From the NCBI GenBank assembly GCA_002393725.1, contig DGTJ01000049.1:39937-73988 (forward strand): a DNA stretch of 34,052 bases. Reading direction: 5' to 3'. Under the pieces are notes generated by a model. It was not told where the DNA came from and did no database searches. It worked only from the letters and a program-made list of their open reading frames with translations. The number at the start of each line of letters is the position of its first letter. Position 1 is the stretch's first letter. Origin of the DNA: Prevotella sp. UBA4339 (lineage in GTDB: Bacteria > Bacteroidota > Bacteroidia > Bacteroidales > Bacteroidaceae). Shown piece by piece: positions 1 through 9,565 of this stretch. Made by a program: the position numbers and the translations under genes.

Positions 1-1623
1 CAGGAGCATATCCATGCTGAGGAGATGAGCGATGCCAAGCTGAAATTCTTCATGAATATCAGCCATGAGATCCGTACGCCTATGACATTGATTCTCACCC
101 CATTGCTCTCGCTCATAAAGAATGATGACGACCCACAGCGAAAGGGTGTATATGAAACCATCCGACGTAATGCAGAGCGTATTCTCAGCCTCATCAACCA
201 GATGATGGACCTACGTAAGATCGACAAGGGCCAGATGCAAATGAGGATGGCAGAGACCGACCTGATACCTTTCGTAAAGGAGATTTACGAGCTCTTTGAT
301 AATCAGGCAAAAAACAAAAGCGTGGCTCTGTCATTCAAACACGACACTGACTCTCTGCCGATATGGATCGACCGCAAGAATTTCGACAAAGTAATAGTAA
401 ACATACTCTCTAACGCCTTTAAGTTCACCCCTGCAGGTGGAGAAATAAGAATCATCGTCACTCATGACGACAAGAATGCCACAATAGCCATTAGCGACAG
501 TGGTGAGAAAATACCAGAGGACAAGATTGGCAGAATCTTTGAGCGTTTCTACCAAACGGCTTCTACCGTAAACGACAGAAACACAGGTACAGGAATAGGA
601 CTAGACCTGACCCGCTCACTTGTGGAGCTGCATCATGGAATCATCACAGCCCACAACATAGACTCTCATGACGATTCAGGATATCTGGAAAAAGGTCAGG
701 ATGGAGTGGTGTTCATCGTCACGCTGCCCTTAGGCAAAGCTCATCTGAAGCCTGAGGAAATGATTACCGACGAAGAACCTGCAGAATTTGCTGAGCTCAT
801 CCAAGAAGATACTGAAGATGCAGACCCGACAATGATTAAACTTTCAGCAAACAGTAAGACAACAATCGTCATTGCTGAAGATGATGATGAGATACGCAAT
901 TACCTAAACGACGAGCTGAGCAAGGACTATGAGGTTCACCCTTGCACTAATGGTCGTGAAGCTCTGTCTGAGACATTACATAGCAAACCAGACATAGTAA
1001 TCAGCGACATTATGATGCCAGAAATGGACGGAAACACATTATGCTCGAAGATTAAGACCAATCCTGGCACAAACCACATACCAGTAATACTACTCACAGC
1101 CAAGAACCGCGATGAGGACAAGCTCGAAGGATTGGAAACTGGTGCTGACGCTTATATCGTAAAGCCTTTTAATATGGATATCCTGCGTAGGACCATTATA
1201 AACCTTATCAACTCACACCGGTTGCTGCAACTGAAATACGGTCGTAATGACGGGCTTGAGGAGCAGGTTGAGGAAGTAAAGATGAAATCACCTGACGAGA
1301 AGCTGCTCGAACGAGTGATGACAACGATCAATGCTCACCTCAATGACTCCGACCTGAGTGTGGACATGGTGGCTGAACAAGTTGGAATAAGCCGTGTGCA
1401 CCTGCACCGCAAGATGAAGGAACTGACGGGACAAACGCCTCATGACTTTATCCGCAACCTGCGATTAAAGCAGGCAGCCAACCTGCTTGCAAATCAGGGA
1501 ATGAATGTCACAGAGGTTATGTATGCCTGTGGATTCTCCAACTCAGCATCTTTCTCAACCCTGTTCAAGAAATTCTACGGAGTATCACCGCGAGACTACA
1601 TGAAGGAGCACTATAACAAATAG
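1..1623 (+). CDS. Hybrid two-component system regulator (HTCS), 3' part only
   Basis: The frame is open from the first base, so the periplasmic sensor (normally Reg_prop propellers plus Y_Y_Y) and the membrane segment lie outside the window. What is visible, in order: a HisKA domain with the phospho-acceptor His at residue 22 of the visible part (SHEIRTP); a HATPase_c domain with an N box (NILSNAFKFTP) and G2 box (GTGIGLDL); a receiver domain with the phospho-acceptor Asp in VISDIMMPEMDG and the conserved Lys in IVKPF; and a C-terminal AraC-type double helix-turn-helix ending at the stop. This is the standard cytoplasmic architecture of HTCS proteins, which sense glycan fragments and activate polysaccharide utilization loci. 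The G1 box reads DSGEKIP, where DxGxGIP is usual. The target could be the SusCD locus starting near 10.4 kb or a locus upstream of the window. The stop abuts the stop of the convergent synthase gene with no gap. Confidence 0.93.
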   Translation, partial: QEHIHAEEMSDAKLKFFMNISHEIRTPMTLILTPLLSLIKNDDDPQRKGVYETIRRNAERILSLINQMMDLRKIDKGQMQMRMAETDLIPFVKEIYELFDNQAKNKSVALSFKHDTDSLPIWIDRKNFDKVIVNILSNAFKFTPAGGEIRIIVTHDDKNATIAISDSGEKIPEDKIGRIFERFYQTASTVNDRNTGTGIGLDLTRSLVELHHGIITAHNIDSHDDSGYLEKGQDGVVFIVTLPLGKAHLKPEEMITDEEPAEFAELIQEDTEDADPTMIKLSANSKTTIVIAEDDDEIRNYLNDELSKDYEVHPCTNGREALSETLHSKPDIVISDIMMPEMDGNTLCSKIKTNPGTNHIPVILLTAKNRDEDKLEGLETGADAYIVKPFNMDILRRTIINLINSHRLLQLKYGRNDGLEEQVEEVKMKSPDEKLLERVMTTINAHLNDSDLSVDMVAEQVGISRVHLHRKMKELTGQTPHDFIRNLRLKQAANLLANQGMNVTEVMYACGFSNSASFSTLFKKFYGVSPRDYMKEHYNK

Positions 1624-2688
1624 TCATCTTCCGCGACGGAGGATAAACTCTACCATCTGACGGAACAGTTCATGGTAATCGTCACGGATAAAGTCGATGC
1701 CAGGCAGAAGCTCCAGAGCCAGTGATGCATATCGCTCAGCCTCTGACTCTGCATAAGATATGCTGCCATAGTGATCCATAAGATCACGTATATACTGAAC
1801 TTCCGCCTCAGACTTCTCTTCTCGTGGCTTTGAAAGAGTCGCCTCGATACGCTCTCGCTCTTCAGGTGTACAACTACGCAAGAGATGCAAAAGAATCAAC
1901 GTGCGCTTCCCTTCAAATATGTCATTATACTTCTGTTTCTTCTGACCTTCAAAATCACCAATAAGGTCAAGTACGTCATCGCGTATCTGGAAACAGAGTC
2001 CTACCGGATAGCTGAACTCATAGATGCGTCGCAACTGCTCTTCGCTCGCGCCGGCGAGAATGGCTCCCAAGCGTAAAGGTCCTGCAATTGTATAATATAC
2101 AGTCTTACCGCTGACAGTAAAGAGGACATCCTCCTCTGTCATGTCGTCCTTGTTCTCTTGAGTCCACTTAATCTCTGCATACTGACCGAATGTCGTACGT
2201 TCGATCATTAAAAAAAATTCATGTTGTACACGACGTGCAAGGTCAACATCTAACAGACGGAAATTCTCACTGAGCACACGATGCATACATTCATGGAGAG
2301 TGTCGCCTGCGTTTACGGCAATCTCAGAACTCACCAACCGGTGCAGGGCAGGCATGCCCCTACGCTCCAGAGACCCATCTTCCCAGTCATCATGGATAAG
2401 TATCCAGTCCTCACTCATCTGCATTGCTGCTGCTGTATGCATCGCCGTATCAGAAGAGCCTGACATAGCTTCAGCCATCAGCAATACAAGCGTTGGGCGA
2501 AGGTATTTGCCCCGGCGTGAGGGATAGTCGCAGACAATATCCCAATGTCTGTCAAAGAGAGAGACATACTTCTGCTGCCCCATCATAGTCACAACCTGCC
2601 AGTCTTCACTTTTAAATTGCTGCAGACTTGTATCTACCACCTGACTCACCCTATGCTTTTGAAGGTCCAGATATGTTCTAAAATCCAT
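1624..2688 (-). CDS. Polyprenyl (isoprenyl) diphosphate synthase
   Basis: A trans-isoprenyl diphosphate synthase of 354 residues that condenses isopentenyl diphosphate with an allylic diphosphate in the cytoplasm, giving precursors for quinones or other isoprenoids. Both aspartate-rich motifs are intact: DDWED at residues 100-104, followed by a basic GSLERRG stretch, and DDVLD at residues 237-241 in QIRDDVLDLIGD. The length suits a GGPP, octaprenyl or heptaprenyl synthase; chain length cannot be read from the sequence. The start chosen (MDFRTYLD) is not the most upstream one. An ATG 42 nt further upstream would lie before the predicted -7 box at 2719-2726, so it would not be transcribed from that promoter. 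The gene is monocistronic here and divergent from the M1 peptidase gene. Confidence 0.93.
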   Translation of the reverse strand: MDFRTYLDLQKHRVSQVVDTSLQQFKSEDWQVVTMMGQQKYVSLFDRHWDIVCDYPSRRGKYLRPTLVLLMAEAMSGSSDTAMHTAAAMQMSEDWILIHDDWEDGSLERRGMPALHRLVSSEIAVNAGDTLHECMHRVLSENFRLLDVDLARRVQHEFFLMIERTTFGQYAEIKWTQENKDDMTEEDVLFTVSGKTVYYTIAGPLRLGAILAGASEEQLRRIYEFSYPVGLCFQIRDDVLDLIGDFEGQKKQKYNDIFEGKRTLILLHLLRSCTPEERERIEATLSKPREEKSEAEVQYIRDLMDHYGSISYAESEAERYASLALELLPGIDFIRDDYHELFRQMVEFILRRGR

Positions 2689-2718
2689 AATTCGTAGTCC
2701 AATAATTGATTTCGACTG

Positions 2719-2751
2719 CAAATTTACCAATAGAAAGCAAAAAACAGCAAA
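2719..2751 (-). promoter_or_regulatory. Bacteroidota-type promoter for the polyprenyl synthase gene
   Basis: On the minus strand a -33 element TTTG (2751-2748) is followed after 21 nt by TAAATTTG (2726-2719), which matches the Bacteroidota primary sigma consensus TTTG / TAnnTTTG. The predicted transcript starts near 2711 and leaves a leader of about 20-25 nt before the ATG at 2688. Confidence 0.65.
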
Positions 2752-2755
2752 AAGG

Positions 2756-2787
2756 TTTGCCGAATTAGGTATTTTTAATTAAATTTG
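2756..2787 (+). promoter_or_regulatory. Bacteroidota-type promoter for the M1 peptidase gene
   Basis: TTTG (2756-2759), a 20 nt spacer, then TAAATTTG (2780-2787) fit the Bacteroidota consensus. The predicted start of transcription is near 2795, so the leader is only about 15 nt. The -33 elements of this promoter and of the divergent one at 2719-2751 are five bases apart. Confidence 0.68.
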
Positions 2788-2809
2788 CACTCAAAAAGCG
2801 AAAATAGTG

Positions 2810-5266
2810 ATGAAACATTTCAAAATAGCCCTGACTATAGCACTCTGCCTTATGGCTATCAGTGCATGGTCGCAGTTGCTCGACAAGGGAGTATCCAAAG
2901 AGCTTGCAGAGCAACGGAAGGCAATCATAAGCAATGTGGCATACGATCTCACTTTCAACATCCCTGCAGAACAAAAGGCAAAGGTTACGGGCAAAGCCAT
3001 TATCAGCTTCGACCTGAAGACAAAAGACGACGTGATACTTGACTTCCAGGGAAAAATCAATGGAAATGTCTACGTCGGTAAGAAGAAAAGGATTGTGACA
3101 CAGAAAAACGAGCACATCATAGTGCCGAAAAAGAACCTTAAGCCTGGCTACATAACGCTAACCATAGAATTTACAGCCCTCGATGATGCACTGAACCGAA
3201 ACAGCGATTACATGTACTCGCTCTTCGTGCCAGACCATGCACGTTCGGCATTTCCTTGCTTCGACCAGCCAGACCTTAGGGCAAAATTCGCTACACACCT
3301 GAATGTTCCTGAAGGATGGAAGACGATGGTAAGCGACGGGGCAAACGCAATACCTACATACCTTTATTCGTTTGTTGCCGGGAACTTCCAGGAGAAAAGC
3401 GCCATCCGTGAAGGTCGCCCTATCAGGGCACTCTATCGGGAGACTGAGCCTGCAAAGGTAAATCAGCTGGAGAAAGTGTTTGACGAAGCAATCCAATCAC
3501 TGAAATGGATGGAAACATATACAGGCATCAGATGTCCGTTTAAGGAATACGGTCTGGTAATATTGCCCGGATATCAGTTTGGAGGCATGGAGCACCCTGG
3601 AGCAATTCAGCTAAGCGACCGTCGTATATTCCTCAGCAACAATCCGACGAAGGAGGAAGAACTGAGCCGCACAGAACTTATTGCCCACGAGACAGCACAT
3701 CTGTGGTTTGGCGACATGGTATCACTGAAATGGTTTGAGGATGTATGGACTAAAGAGGTATATGCCAATTTCATGGCCTCGAAAATCACACGTCGCCAGT
3801 ACTCGAAAATCGACCATGCCCTGAACTTCATAAGAACCTACCAGTCACGGGCCATCGCCATTGACCGCACCGAGGGTACACATCCTATCGCCATGGAATT
3901 AGGAAATCTGAACCATGCTTCGCTGCTCTATGACAATATCATCTATGACAAAGCCCCAGTGATGATGCGTATGCTTGAAGAGATGATGGGTGAAACAAAT
4001 CTCCAAAATGGCCTGAGGACATATTTACGAGAGAATTACTTCAAGAATGCCTCTTGGGAAGATTTGATCAACACCCTTGACAAGCAGGTCCCGACGGCCG
4101 GAGTAAAGCAGTTCAGTGAGGTATGGGTAAAGCAAAAAGGAATGCCGCATATTCACACTACATACAAGGACGGACAACTAATCGTCACACAAACAGACCC
4201 TTACGGGAGAGGGCTCTGCTGGCGCCAGAAGTTCGACATATTCTTAATCTACGATCTTGGTGGTACAAGAACCATCCGAGTAGACATGCAGAAGCCGATA
4301 ATGACTTTCAAACTGAAGGGCAAGCCAAACTTTATTATTCCCAACTACAATGGCCACGGCTACGGACTTTTCACACTCGACAAGCAATACACCCATCTGC
4401 TGCCATTAAGACTTATTACCACACGCAATGACTTAAACCGATATGTACTGCTTAACACAATCCATGACAGCTACTTGATGGGAACGGTAAATCCATCTTA
4501 CTTCGGAGAGATTTACCGTATGCTGATAAAAGAGAAGAACCAACTGATTATGTCAACTGCTATCGACCATATGTTCAAGATCGCCTTTGACATGTCTCCC
4601 GGCCAGCGAAGCACCCTCGAGTTGTGCATGATGGACCTGCTCAAAGAAAACAAGAACAAAGAATTTCGCAAGACTCTTGTTCGCAAGCTCTCCACCCACA
4701 TGACATCCCCCGACGTCATCAAGCAAATAGAGAATATCTGGCTGAATCATGACGAGCCCATCTTCGATGCACACGACTATATGAACATGGCTTATCGCCT
4801 GGCTATAGTATGTCCAGACCGCTGGCAGAAAATTCTCTCTGCAGAACGTGATATGCTGAAGACAGAAGACCTCCGTAATGAGTTCGATTTCGTCAGCAGG
4901 GCATGTAACCCCGACAAGAGCAAGCGAGACGACTTGTTCAGGAGTCTGCTTAAGCCTCAGAACCGGAAACAAGAGCCTTGGGCGCTTCATACCTTAGACT
5001 TGCTGAACTCTGACGTATTTGAACCGGACAATATCGACTATATATCAGCCAGTCTGAAGTCACTTGAAGACATCCAAAAGACAAGTGATATCTTCATGCC
5101 AGGCAACTGGATGAAGACCGTGCTGGCTCATCGCAAAAGCGTGCTGGCAAGGCAAGCTATTGAGAAATTCCTCTCGTCTAACCAGAATTATCCAGGCAAC
5201 CTCAAGAACAAGATTCTGGAGGCGGCATGGATTTTGAGGAACCAGGTACCATATCCAGAGAAATAA
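2810..5266 (+). CDS. Exported M1 family zinc metallopeptidase (aminopeptidase)
   Basis: A gluzincin aminopeptidase that removes N-terminal residues from peptides. A signal peptide (residues 1 to about 22, ending SAWSQ) predicts periplasmic or surface location. The zinc site is complete: HETAH at residues 293-297 and the third ligand Glu316, in the HExxH-x18-E spacing. The substrate-binding motif reads GGMEH instead of the usual GAMEN, and the usual NEGFA context of the third ligand is KEVYA; both changes suggest a distinct M1 subfamily. The protein has 818 residues, close to E. coli PepN (about 870). The ATG at 2810 is preferred over the in-frame GTG just before it. The next gene, purL, starts 19 nt downstream, so the two are probably co-transcribed. 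Peptide specificity cannot be inferred. Confidence 0.92.
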   Translation: MKHFKIALTIALCLMAISAWSQLLDKGVSKELAEQRKAIISNVAYDLTFNIPAEQKAKVTGKAIISFDLKTKDDVILDFQGKINGNVYVGKKKRIVTQKNEHIIVPKKNLKPGYITLTIEFTALDDALNRNSDYMYSLFVPDHARSAFPCFDQPDLRAKFATHLNVPEGWKTMVSDGANAIPTYLYSFVAGNFQEKSAIREGRPIRALYRETEPAKVNQLEKVFDEAIQSLKWMETYTGIRCPFKEYGLVILPGYQFGGMEHPGAIQLSDRRIFLSNNPTKEEELSRTELIAHETAHLWFGDMVSLKWFEDVWTKEVYANFMASKITRRQYSKIDHALNFIRTYQSRAIAIDRTEGTHPIAMELGNLNHASLLYDNIIYDKAPVMMRMLEEMMGETNLQNGLRTYLRENYFKNASWEDLINTLDKQVPTAGVKQFSEVWVKQKGMPHIHTTYKDGQLIVTQTDPYGRGLCWRQKFDIFLIYDLGGTRTIRVDMQKPIMTFKLKGKPNFIIPNYNGHGYGLFTLDKQYTHLLPLRLITTRNDLNRYVLLNTIHDSYLMGTVNPSYFGEIYRMLIKEKNQLIMSTAIDHMFKIAFDMSPGQRSTLELCMMDLLKENKNKEFRKTLVRKLSTHMTSPDVIKQIENIWLNHDEPIFDAHDYMNMAYRLAIVCPDRWQKILSAERDMLKTEDLRNEFDFVSRACNPDKSKRDDLFRSLLKPQNRKQEPWALHTLDLLNSDVFEPDNIDYISASLKSLEDIQKTSDIFMPGNWMKTVLAHRKSVLARQAIEKFLSSNQNYPGNLKNKILEAAWILRNQVPYPEK

Positions 5267-5285
5267 ACAATAACAACAAACATAT

Positions 5286-8200
5286 ATGATACGTTTCTTT
5301 CAAACACCCCAAAAGACAGTGATTGCCACAGAGGTAGATCATCAATTAAGTGAACAAGAAGTTAAGGAATTAAACTGGCTTTATGGTGAAGCTACAATTC
5401 TGGATGCTGACAAGCTCGAAGGATACTTCGTTGGTCCACGTCGCGAAATGGTGACCCCTTGGTCTACCAATGCCGTTGAGATTACTCAGAACATGGGTCT
5501 CAAAGGCATCAGCCGTATAGAGGAATATTTTCCTGTAGAAAGCAAGGATGCAGAGCATGACGAGATGCTGCAGCGCATGTATGACGGTATCGATCAGGAC
5601 ATATTTACTATTAACATCAAACCAGAACCTATCAAGTATGTAGACAATCTTGAGGAGTACAATGAGCAGGAAGGCCTTGCACTGAGTCCAGAAGAAATCG
5701 ACTACTTACACGGACTGGAGAAACAGAATGGCCGCCCTCTGACAGACTCTGAGATTTTCGGATTTGCCCAAATCAATTCAGAGCACTGTCGTCATAAGAT
5801 TTTTGGCGGCACCTTCATCATCGATGGCAAGGAGATGGAAAGCTCACTCTTCGCCATGATCAAGAAAACCACTCAGGAGAATCCGAACAAGATTCTCTCT
5901 GCATATAAGGACAACGTCGCTTTTGCACAGGGACCTGTAGTTGAGCAGTTCGCTCCAAAGGATCAGAGTACAAGCGACTATTTCCAAGTGAAGGATATTG
6001 AGAGTGTGATATCCCTGAAGGCAGAGACACACAACTTCCCTACAACAGTAGAGCCATTCAACGGAGCCGCTACCGGAACTGGTGGTGAGATTCGCGACCG
6101 TATGGGTGGTGGTGTAGGCTCTTGGCCTATTGCCGGAACAGCTGTTTATATGACTGCCTATCCAAGGATTCAGGAAGATAGCGACACTAAGCTCATCACA
6201 CCTAACGCCAAAAGAGACTGGGAAGACATCTTGCCTGTACGCAAGTGGCTGTATCAGACACCTGAGCAGATCCTTATCAAGGCCTCGAACGGTGCTTCTG
6301 ACTTCGGAAATAAATTCGGTCAGCCGCTAATTTGCGGTTCCGTGCTCACTTTCGAGCATCAGGAATCCACTGGTACACCAAGCACTAAGTATGCCTACGA
6401 TAAGGTTATCATGCTTGCTGGCGGTGTAGGCTATGGCACTAAGCGCGACTGTCTGAAGAAGGAGCCTCAAAAGGGTAATAAAATAGTAGTCGTAGGTGGC
6501 GACAACTATCGCATCGGACTGGGTGGCGGTTCTGTTTCATCTGTTGATACCGGCCGCTATAGCAACGGTATCGAGCTGAATGCCGTGCAGCGTGCCAACC
6601 CTGAGATGCAGAAACGTGCCTACAATCTCGTTCGTGCCTTATGTGAGGAAGACGTAAATCCAGTCGTTTCTATCCACGATCATGGCTCTGCAGGCCACTT
6701 GAACTGTCTCTCTGAGCTTGTAGAGGAATGTGGAGGCGAGATTGATATGACAAAACTGCCTATCGGTGACAAGACATTAAGCTCAAAGGAAATAATCGCC
6801 AACGAAAGTCAAGAACGCATGGGACTACTTATTGACGAGAAGCACATCGAGCACGTACGCAAGATAGCAGAGCGCGAGCGTGCTCCGCTATATGTTGTAG
6901 GTGAGACCACAGGCGATGCTCACTTCTCATTCAAGCAGGGCGATGGCGTGAAGCCATTCGACCTCGATGTGTCTCAGATGTTCGGTCATTCTCCTAAGAC
7001 CGTCATGCGCGACAACACAGTAGAGCATCACTATGAGAATGTCACTTATAGCAATGATAAGATAGACGAATATCTCAACCGTGTGCTTCAGCTTGAGGCC
7101 GTGGCATGTAAAGACTGGCTCACCAATAAGGTTGACCGTTCTGTGACGGGTAAGATTGCACGCCAGCAGTGCCAGGGCGAGATACAGCTGCCTCTGAGCG
7201 ACTGTGGTGTCGTAGCCCTTGACTATCGTGGAAAGAAAGGTATAGCAACAGCCATCGGTCATGCTCCCCAGGCAGGTCTGGCAGATCCCGCAGCAGGAAG
7301 TGTGCTCTCAGTTGCTGAAGCACTGACCAATATCGTATGGGCTCCTCTGGCAGAGGGCATGGACTCGCTGAGCCTTAGTGCCAACTGGATGTGGCCCTGC
7401 CGCTCTCAGGAGGGTGAGGACGCCCGCCTGTATGCCGGTGTAAAGGCTTTGTCGGATTTCTGCTGCGACCTGCACATCAACGTGCCAACGGGTAAGGATT
7501 CGCTCTCTCTGAGTCAGCAATATCCTAATGGTGAGAAGATTATCTCTCCGGGAACGGTTATAGTATCTGCCGGTGGTGAGGTTTCAGACATCAGGAAGGT
7601 GGTTTCACCTGTACTTGTAAACGACAAGAATGCCTCGATCTATCACATCGACTTCTCATTCGACGAGCAGCGCCTTGGCGGTTCTGCATTTGCACAGAGC
7701 TTAGGCAAGGTGGGCGACGACGTGCCTACGGTAAAGAATCCAGAGTACTTTGCAGATGCATTCATGGCTGTTCAGGAGATGATAAACCGCGGTTGGATTA
7801 TGGCTGGTCACGATATCTCTGCCGGTGGACTTATTACAACACTGCTCGAGATGTGTTTCGGGAACACCAATGGCGGTATGCACATCAATCTCCACGACAT
7901 CTGCAATGACGGAGATATCATCAAGACCCTGTTCGCTGAGAATCCCGGTGTCATTATCGAGGTAAGCGACAAGTACAAGCAGGAGTTCAAGGACTTCATG
8001 GAAGACATGGGTGTAGGCTTCGCCAAGATCGGTTACCCTGTCGAGAACACTCGAACCATTGTCGTGAAGGCTGATGATGAAGAAAAGGTCTTTGATATCA
8101 ATGCTTTACGCGACGTATGGTATAAGACCTCTTACCTGCTTGACCGCAAGCAGAGTTTCAACGGCAAGGCAAAGGAGCGCTACGAGAACTATAAGAAGCA

Positions 8201-9035
8201 GCCTATAGAGATGAAGTTTAACAAGGACTTTACCGGAACCCTCGCACAGTATGGACTCTCCTGGAGAAAGGATGTTGCGTGTAAGAATACTCCTAAGGCT
8301 GCCATCATCCGTGAAAAGGGAACCAATGGTGAACGTGAGATGGCCTACTGCCTATACCTCGCAGGTTTCGATGTAAAGGATGTTATGATGACCGACTTGA
8401 TTACAGGTCGTGAGACTCTTGAGGATATAAATATGATTGTATTCTGCGGTGGTTTCTCTAACTCCGACGTTCTCGGATCTGCCAAGGGTTGGGCTGGCGC
8501 ATTCCTCTTCAATCCTAAGGCTAAGGAGGCCCTGGATAAGTTCTATGCCCGCGAGGATACTCTCTCTTTGGGTATCTGTAACGGTTGCCAGCTGATGATA
8601 GAGCTTGGGCTCACAGGAGCCAAGGGAGCCAAGATGCTGCACAACGATTCACATAAGTTTGAGAGTGAGTTCATATCACTGAGCATTCCTCAGAACAACA
8701 GCGTGATGTTCGGCAGCCTCAGCGGCAACAAGCTCGGACTCTGGGTTGCACACGGAGAAGGAAAGTTCCATTTGCCTGAGGCTGAGAGCGAATACAACGT
8801 TATTGCCAAATACAACTATGCCGGTTATCCTGCCAACCCTAACGGTTCCGACTATAACGTGGCAGGTATCTGCTCTGCCGATGGCCGCCATCTCTGCATG
8901 ATGCCTCATCTGGAGCGTGCCGTATTCCCATGGCAAAACGCATGGTATCCTTCTGACCGTCGTAACGATGAGGTGACACCATGGATTGAAGCCTTCGTCA
9001 ATGCGCGCAAATGGGTTGAAAATAATCGGCTATGA
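5286..9035 (+). CDS. purL: Phosphoribosylformylglycinamidine (FGAM) synthase, single-chain form
   Basis: This enzyme catalyses the ATP- and glutamine-dependent conversion of FGAR to FGAM, step four of purine synthesis, in the cytoplasm. At 1249 residues it is the large single-chain type (E. coli PurL is about 1295), with N-terminal, two AIRS-like synthase and C-terminal glutaminase domains. Visible landmarks are the synthase motifs around SEHCRHKIFGG and LKAETHNFPT, a glycine-rich stretch (ATGTGGEIRDRMGGG), and in the glutaminase the nucleophile Cys1098 (GICNGCQ) with His1208 and Glu1210 (PHLER). It follows the M1 peptidase after 19 nt. Its stop overlaps the start of the first chromate transporter gene as ATGA, implying translational coupling. 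No purine riboswitch was seen upstream, where there is no room for one. Confidence 0.97.
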   Translation: MIRFFQTPQKTVIATEVDHQLSEQEVKELNWLYGEATILDADKLEGYFVGPRREMVTPWSTNAVEITQNMGLKGISRIEEYFPVESKDAEHDEMLQRMYDGIDQDIFTINIKPEPIKYVDNLEEYNEQEGLALSPEEIDYLHGLEKQNGRPLTDSEIFGFAQINSEHCRHKIFGGTFIIDGKEMESSLFAMIKKTTQENPNKILSAYKDNVAFAQGPVVEQFAPKDQSTSDYFQVKDIESVISLKAETHNFPTTVEPFNGAATGTGGEIRDRMGGGVGSWPIAGTAVYMTAYPRIQEDSDTKLITPNAKRDWEDILPVRKWLYQTPEQILIKASNGASDFGNKFGQPLICGSVLTFEHQESTGTPSTKYAYDKVIMLAGGVGYGTKRDCLKKEPQKGNKIVVVGGDNYRIGLGGGSVSSVDTGRYSNGIELNAVQRANPEMQKRAYNLVRALCEEDVNPVVSIHDHGSAGHLNCLSELVEECGGEIDMTKLPIGDKTLSSKEIIANESQERMGLLIDEKHIEHVRKIAERERAPLYVVGETTGDAHFSFKQGDGVKPFDLDVSQMFGHSPKTVMRDNTVEHHYENVTYSNDKIDEYLNRVLQLEAVACKDWLTNKVDRSVTGKIARQQCQGEIQLPLSDCGVVALDYRGKKGIATAIGHAPQAGLADPAAGSVLSVAEALTNIVWAPLAEGMDSLSLSANWMWPCRSQEGEDARLYAGVKALSDFCCDLHINVPTGKDSLSLSQQYPNGEKIISPGTVIVSAGGEVSDIRKVVSPVLVNDKNASIYHIDFSFDEQRLGGSAFAQSLGKVGDDVPTVKNPEYFADAFMAVQEMINRGWIMAGHDISAGGLITTLLEMCFGNTNGGMHINLHDICNDGDIIKTLFAENPGVIIEVSDKYKQEFKDFMEDMGVGFAKIGYPVENTRTIVVKADDEEKVFDINALRDVWYKTSYLLDRKQSFNGKAKERYENYKKQPIEMKFNKDFTGTLAQYGLSWRKDVACKNTPKAAIIREKGTNGEREMAYCLYLAGFDVKDVMMTDLITGRETLEDINMIVFCGGFSNSDVLGSAKGWAGAFLFNPKAKEALDKFYAREDTLSLGICNGCQLMIELGLTGAKGAKMLHNDSHKFESEFISLSIPQNNSVMFGSLSGNKLGLWVAHGEGKFHLPEAESEYNVIAKYNYAGYPANPNGSDYNVAGICSADGRHLCMMPHLERAVFPWQNAWYPSDRRNDEVTPWIEAFVNARKWVENNRL

Positions 9036-9565
9036 ACATTTACTGGGAATCGTTTAAGACCTTCTTTAAGATTGGCATATTCACCCTTGGCGGTGGATAT
9101 GCCATGATTCCCCTGATAGAAGAAGAGGTGGTAAACAGGAAGAAATGGGTGTCGAAAGAGGAGATGCTCGACCTGATAGCCATTGCGCAGAGCTGTCCTG
9201 GTGTCTTTGCCATAAATATCGCGACTTTTATCGGATATAAGCTGCACAAGACACGGGGAGCTATCGCGACTACCATAGGCACAGCCCTACCCTCCTTCCT
9301 AATCATCCTGGCAATTGCCATCTTCTTCAAGCAGTTCGAAGATAACAGGATAGTAGCTTCCATCTTTCGTGGCATCCGTCCTGCCGTAGTGGCCCTGATA
9401 GCTGTCCCCACCTTCCGTTTAGGACAGCGTGCCAAGCTCAACAAGTACACGATATGGATTCCTGTCGCCTGTGCCCTGGCCATCTGGGGTCTGGGTGTCT
9501 CTCCTATCTACATTATCATCCTTGCTGCTCTCGCAGGATATATATATGGTCGCTGCAGAATATAA
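9032..9565 (+). CDS. Chromate transporter family protein, first half (short-chain ChrA)
   Basis: A 177-residue membrane protein of the CHR family. It carries the N-terminal signature FKIGIFTLGGGYAMIP and the following IAIAQSCPG segment, then several hydrophobic helices. Short-chain CHR proteins are encoded as adjacent pairs that together equal one long two-domain ChrA, with the halves inserted in opposite orientation. The family is named for chromate efflux or sulfate-related anion transport, but the substrate in anaerobic Bacteroidota is unknown. The ATG overlaps the purL stop by one ATGA, so translation is likely coupled to purL. The partner follows after 28 nt in another reading frame. Confidence 0.88.
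   Translation: MNIYWESFKTFFKIGIFTLGGGYAMIPLIEEEVVNRKKWVSKEEMLDLIAIAQSCPGVFAINIATFIGYKLHKTRGAIATTIGTALPSFLIILAIAIFFKQFEDNRIVASIFRGIRPAVVALIAVPTFRLGQRAKLNKYTIWIPVACALAIWGLGVSPIYIIILAALAGYIYGRCRI

Noticed and set aside
1621..1626. Bidirectional terminator between the HTCS and synthase genes
   Set aside because: The two stop codons abut directly, and I see no hairpin with T runs at the junction.
2689..2730. Upstream in-frame ATG extending the polyprenyl synthase by 14 residues
   Set aside because: It lies at or before the predicted -7 box, so it would not be in the transcript. The extension also has no family similarity that I recognise.
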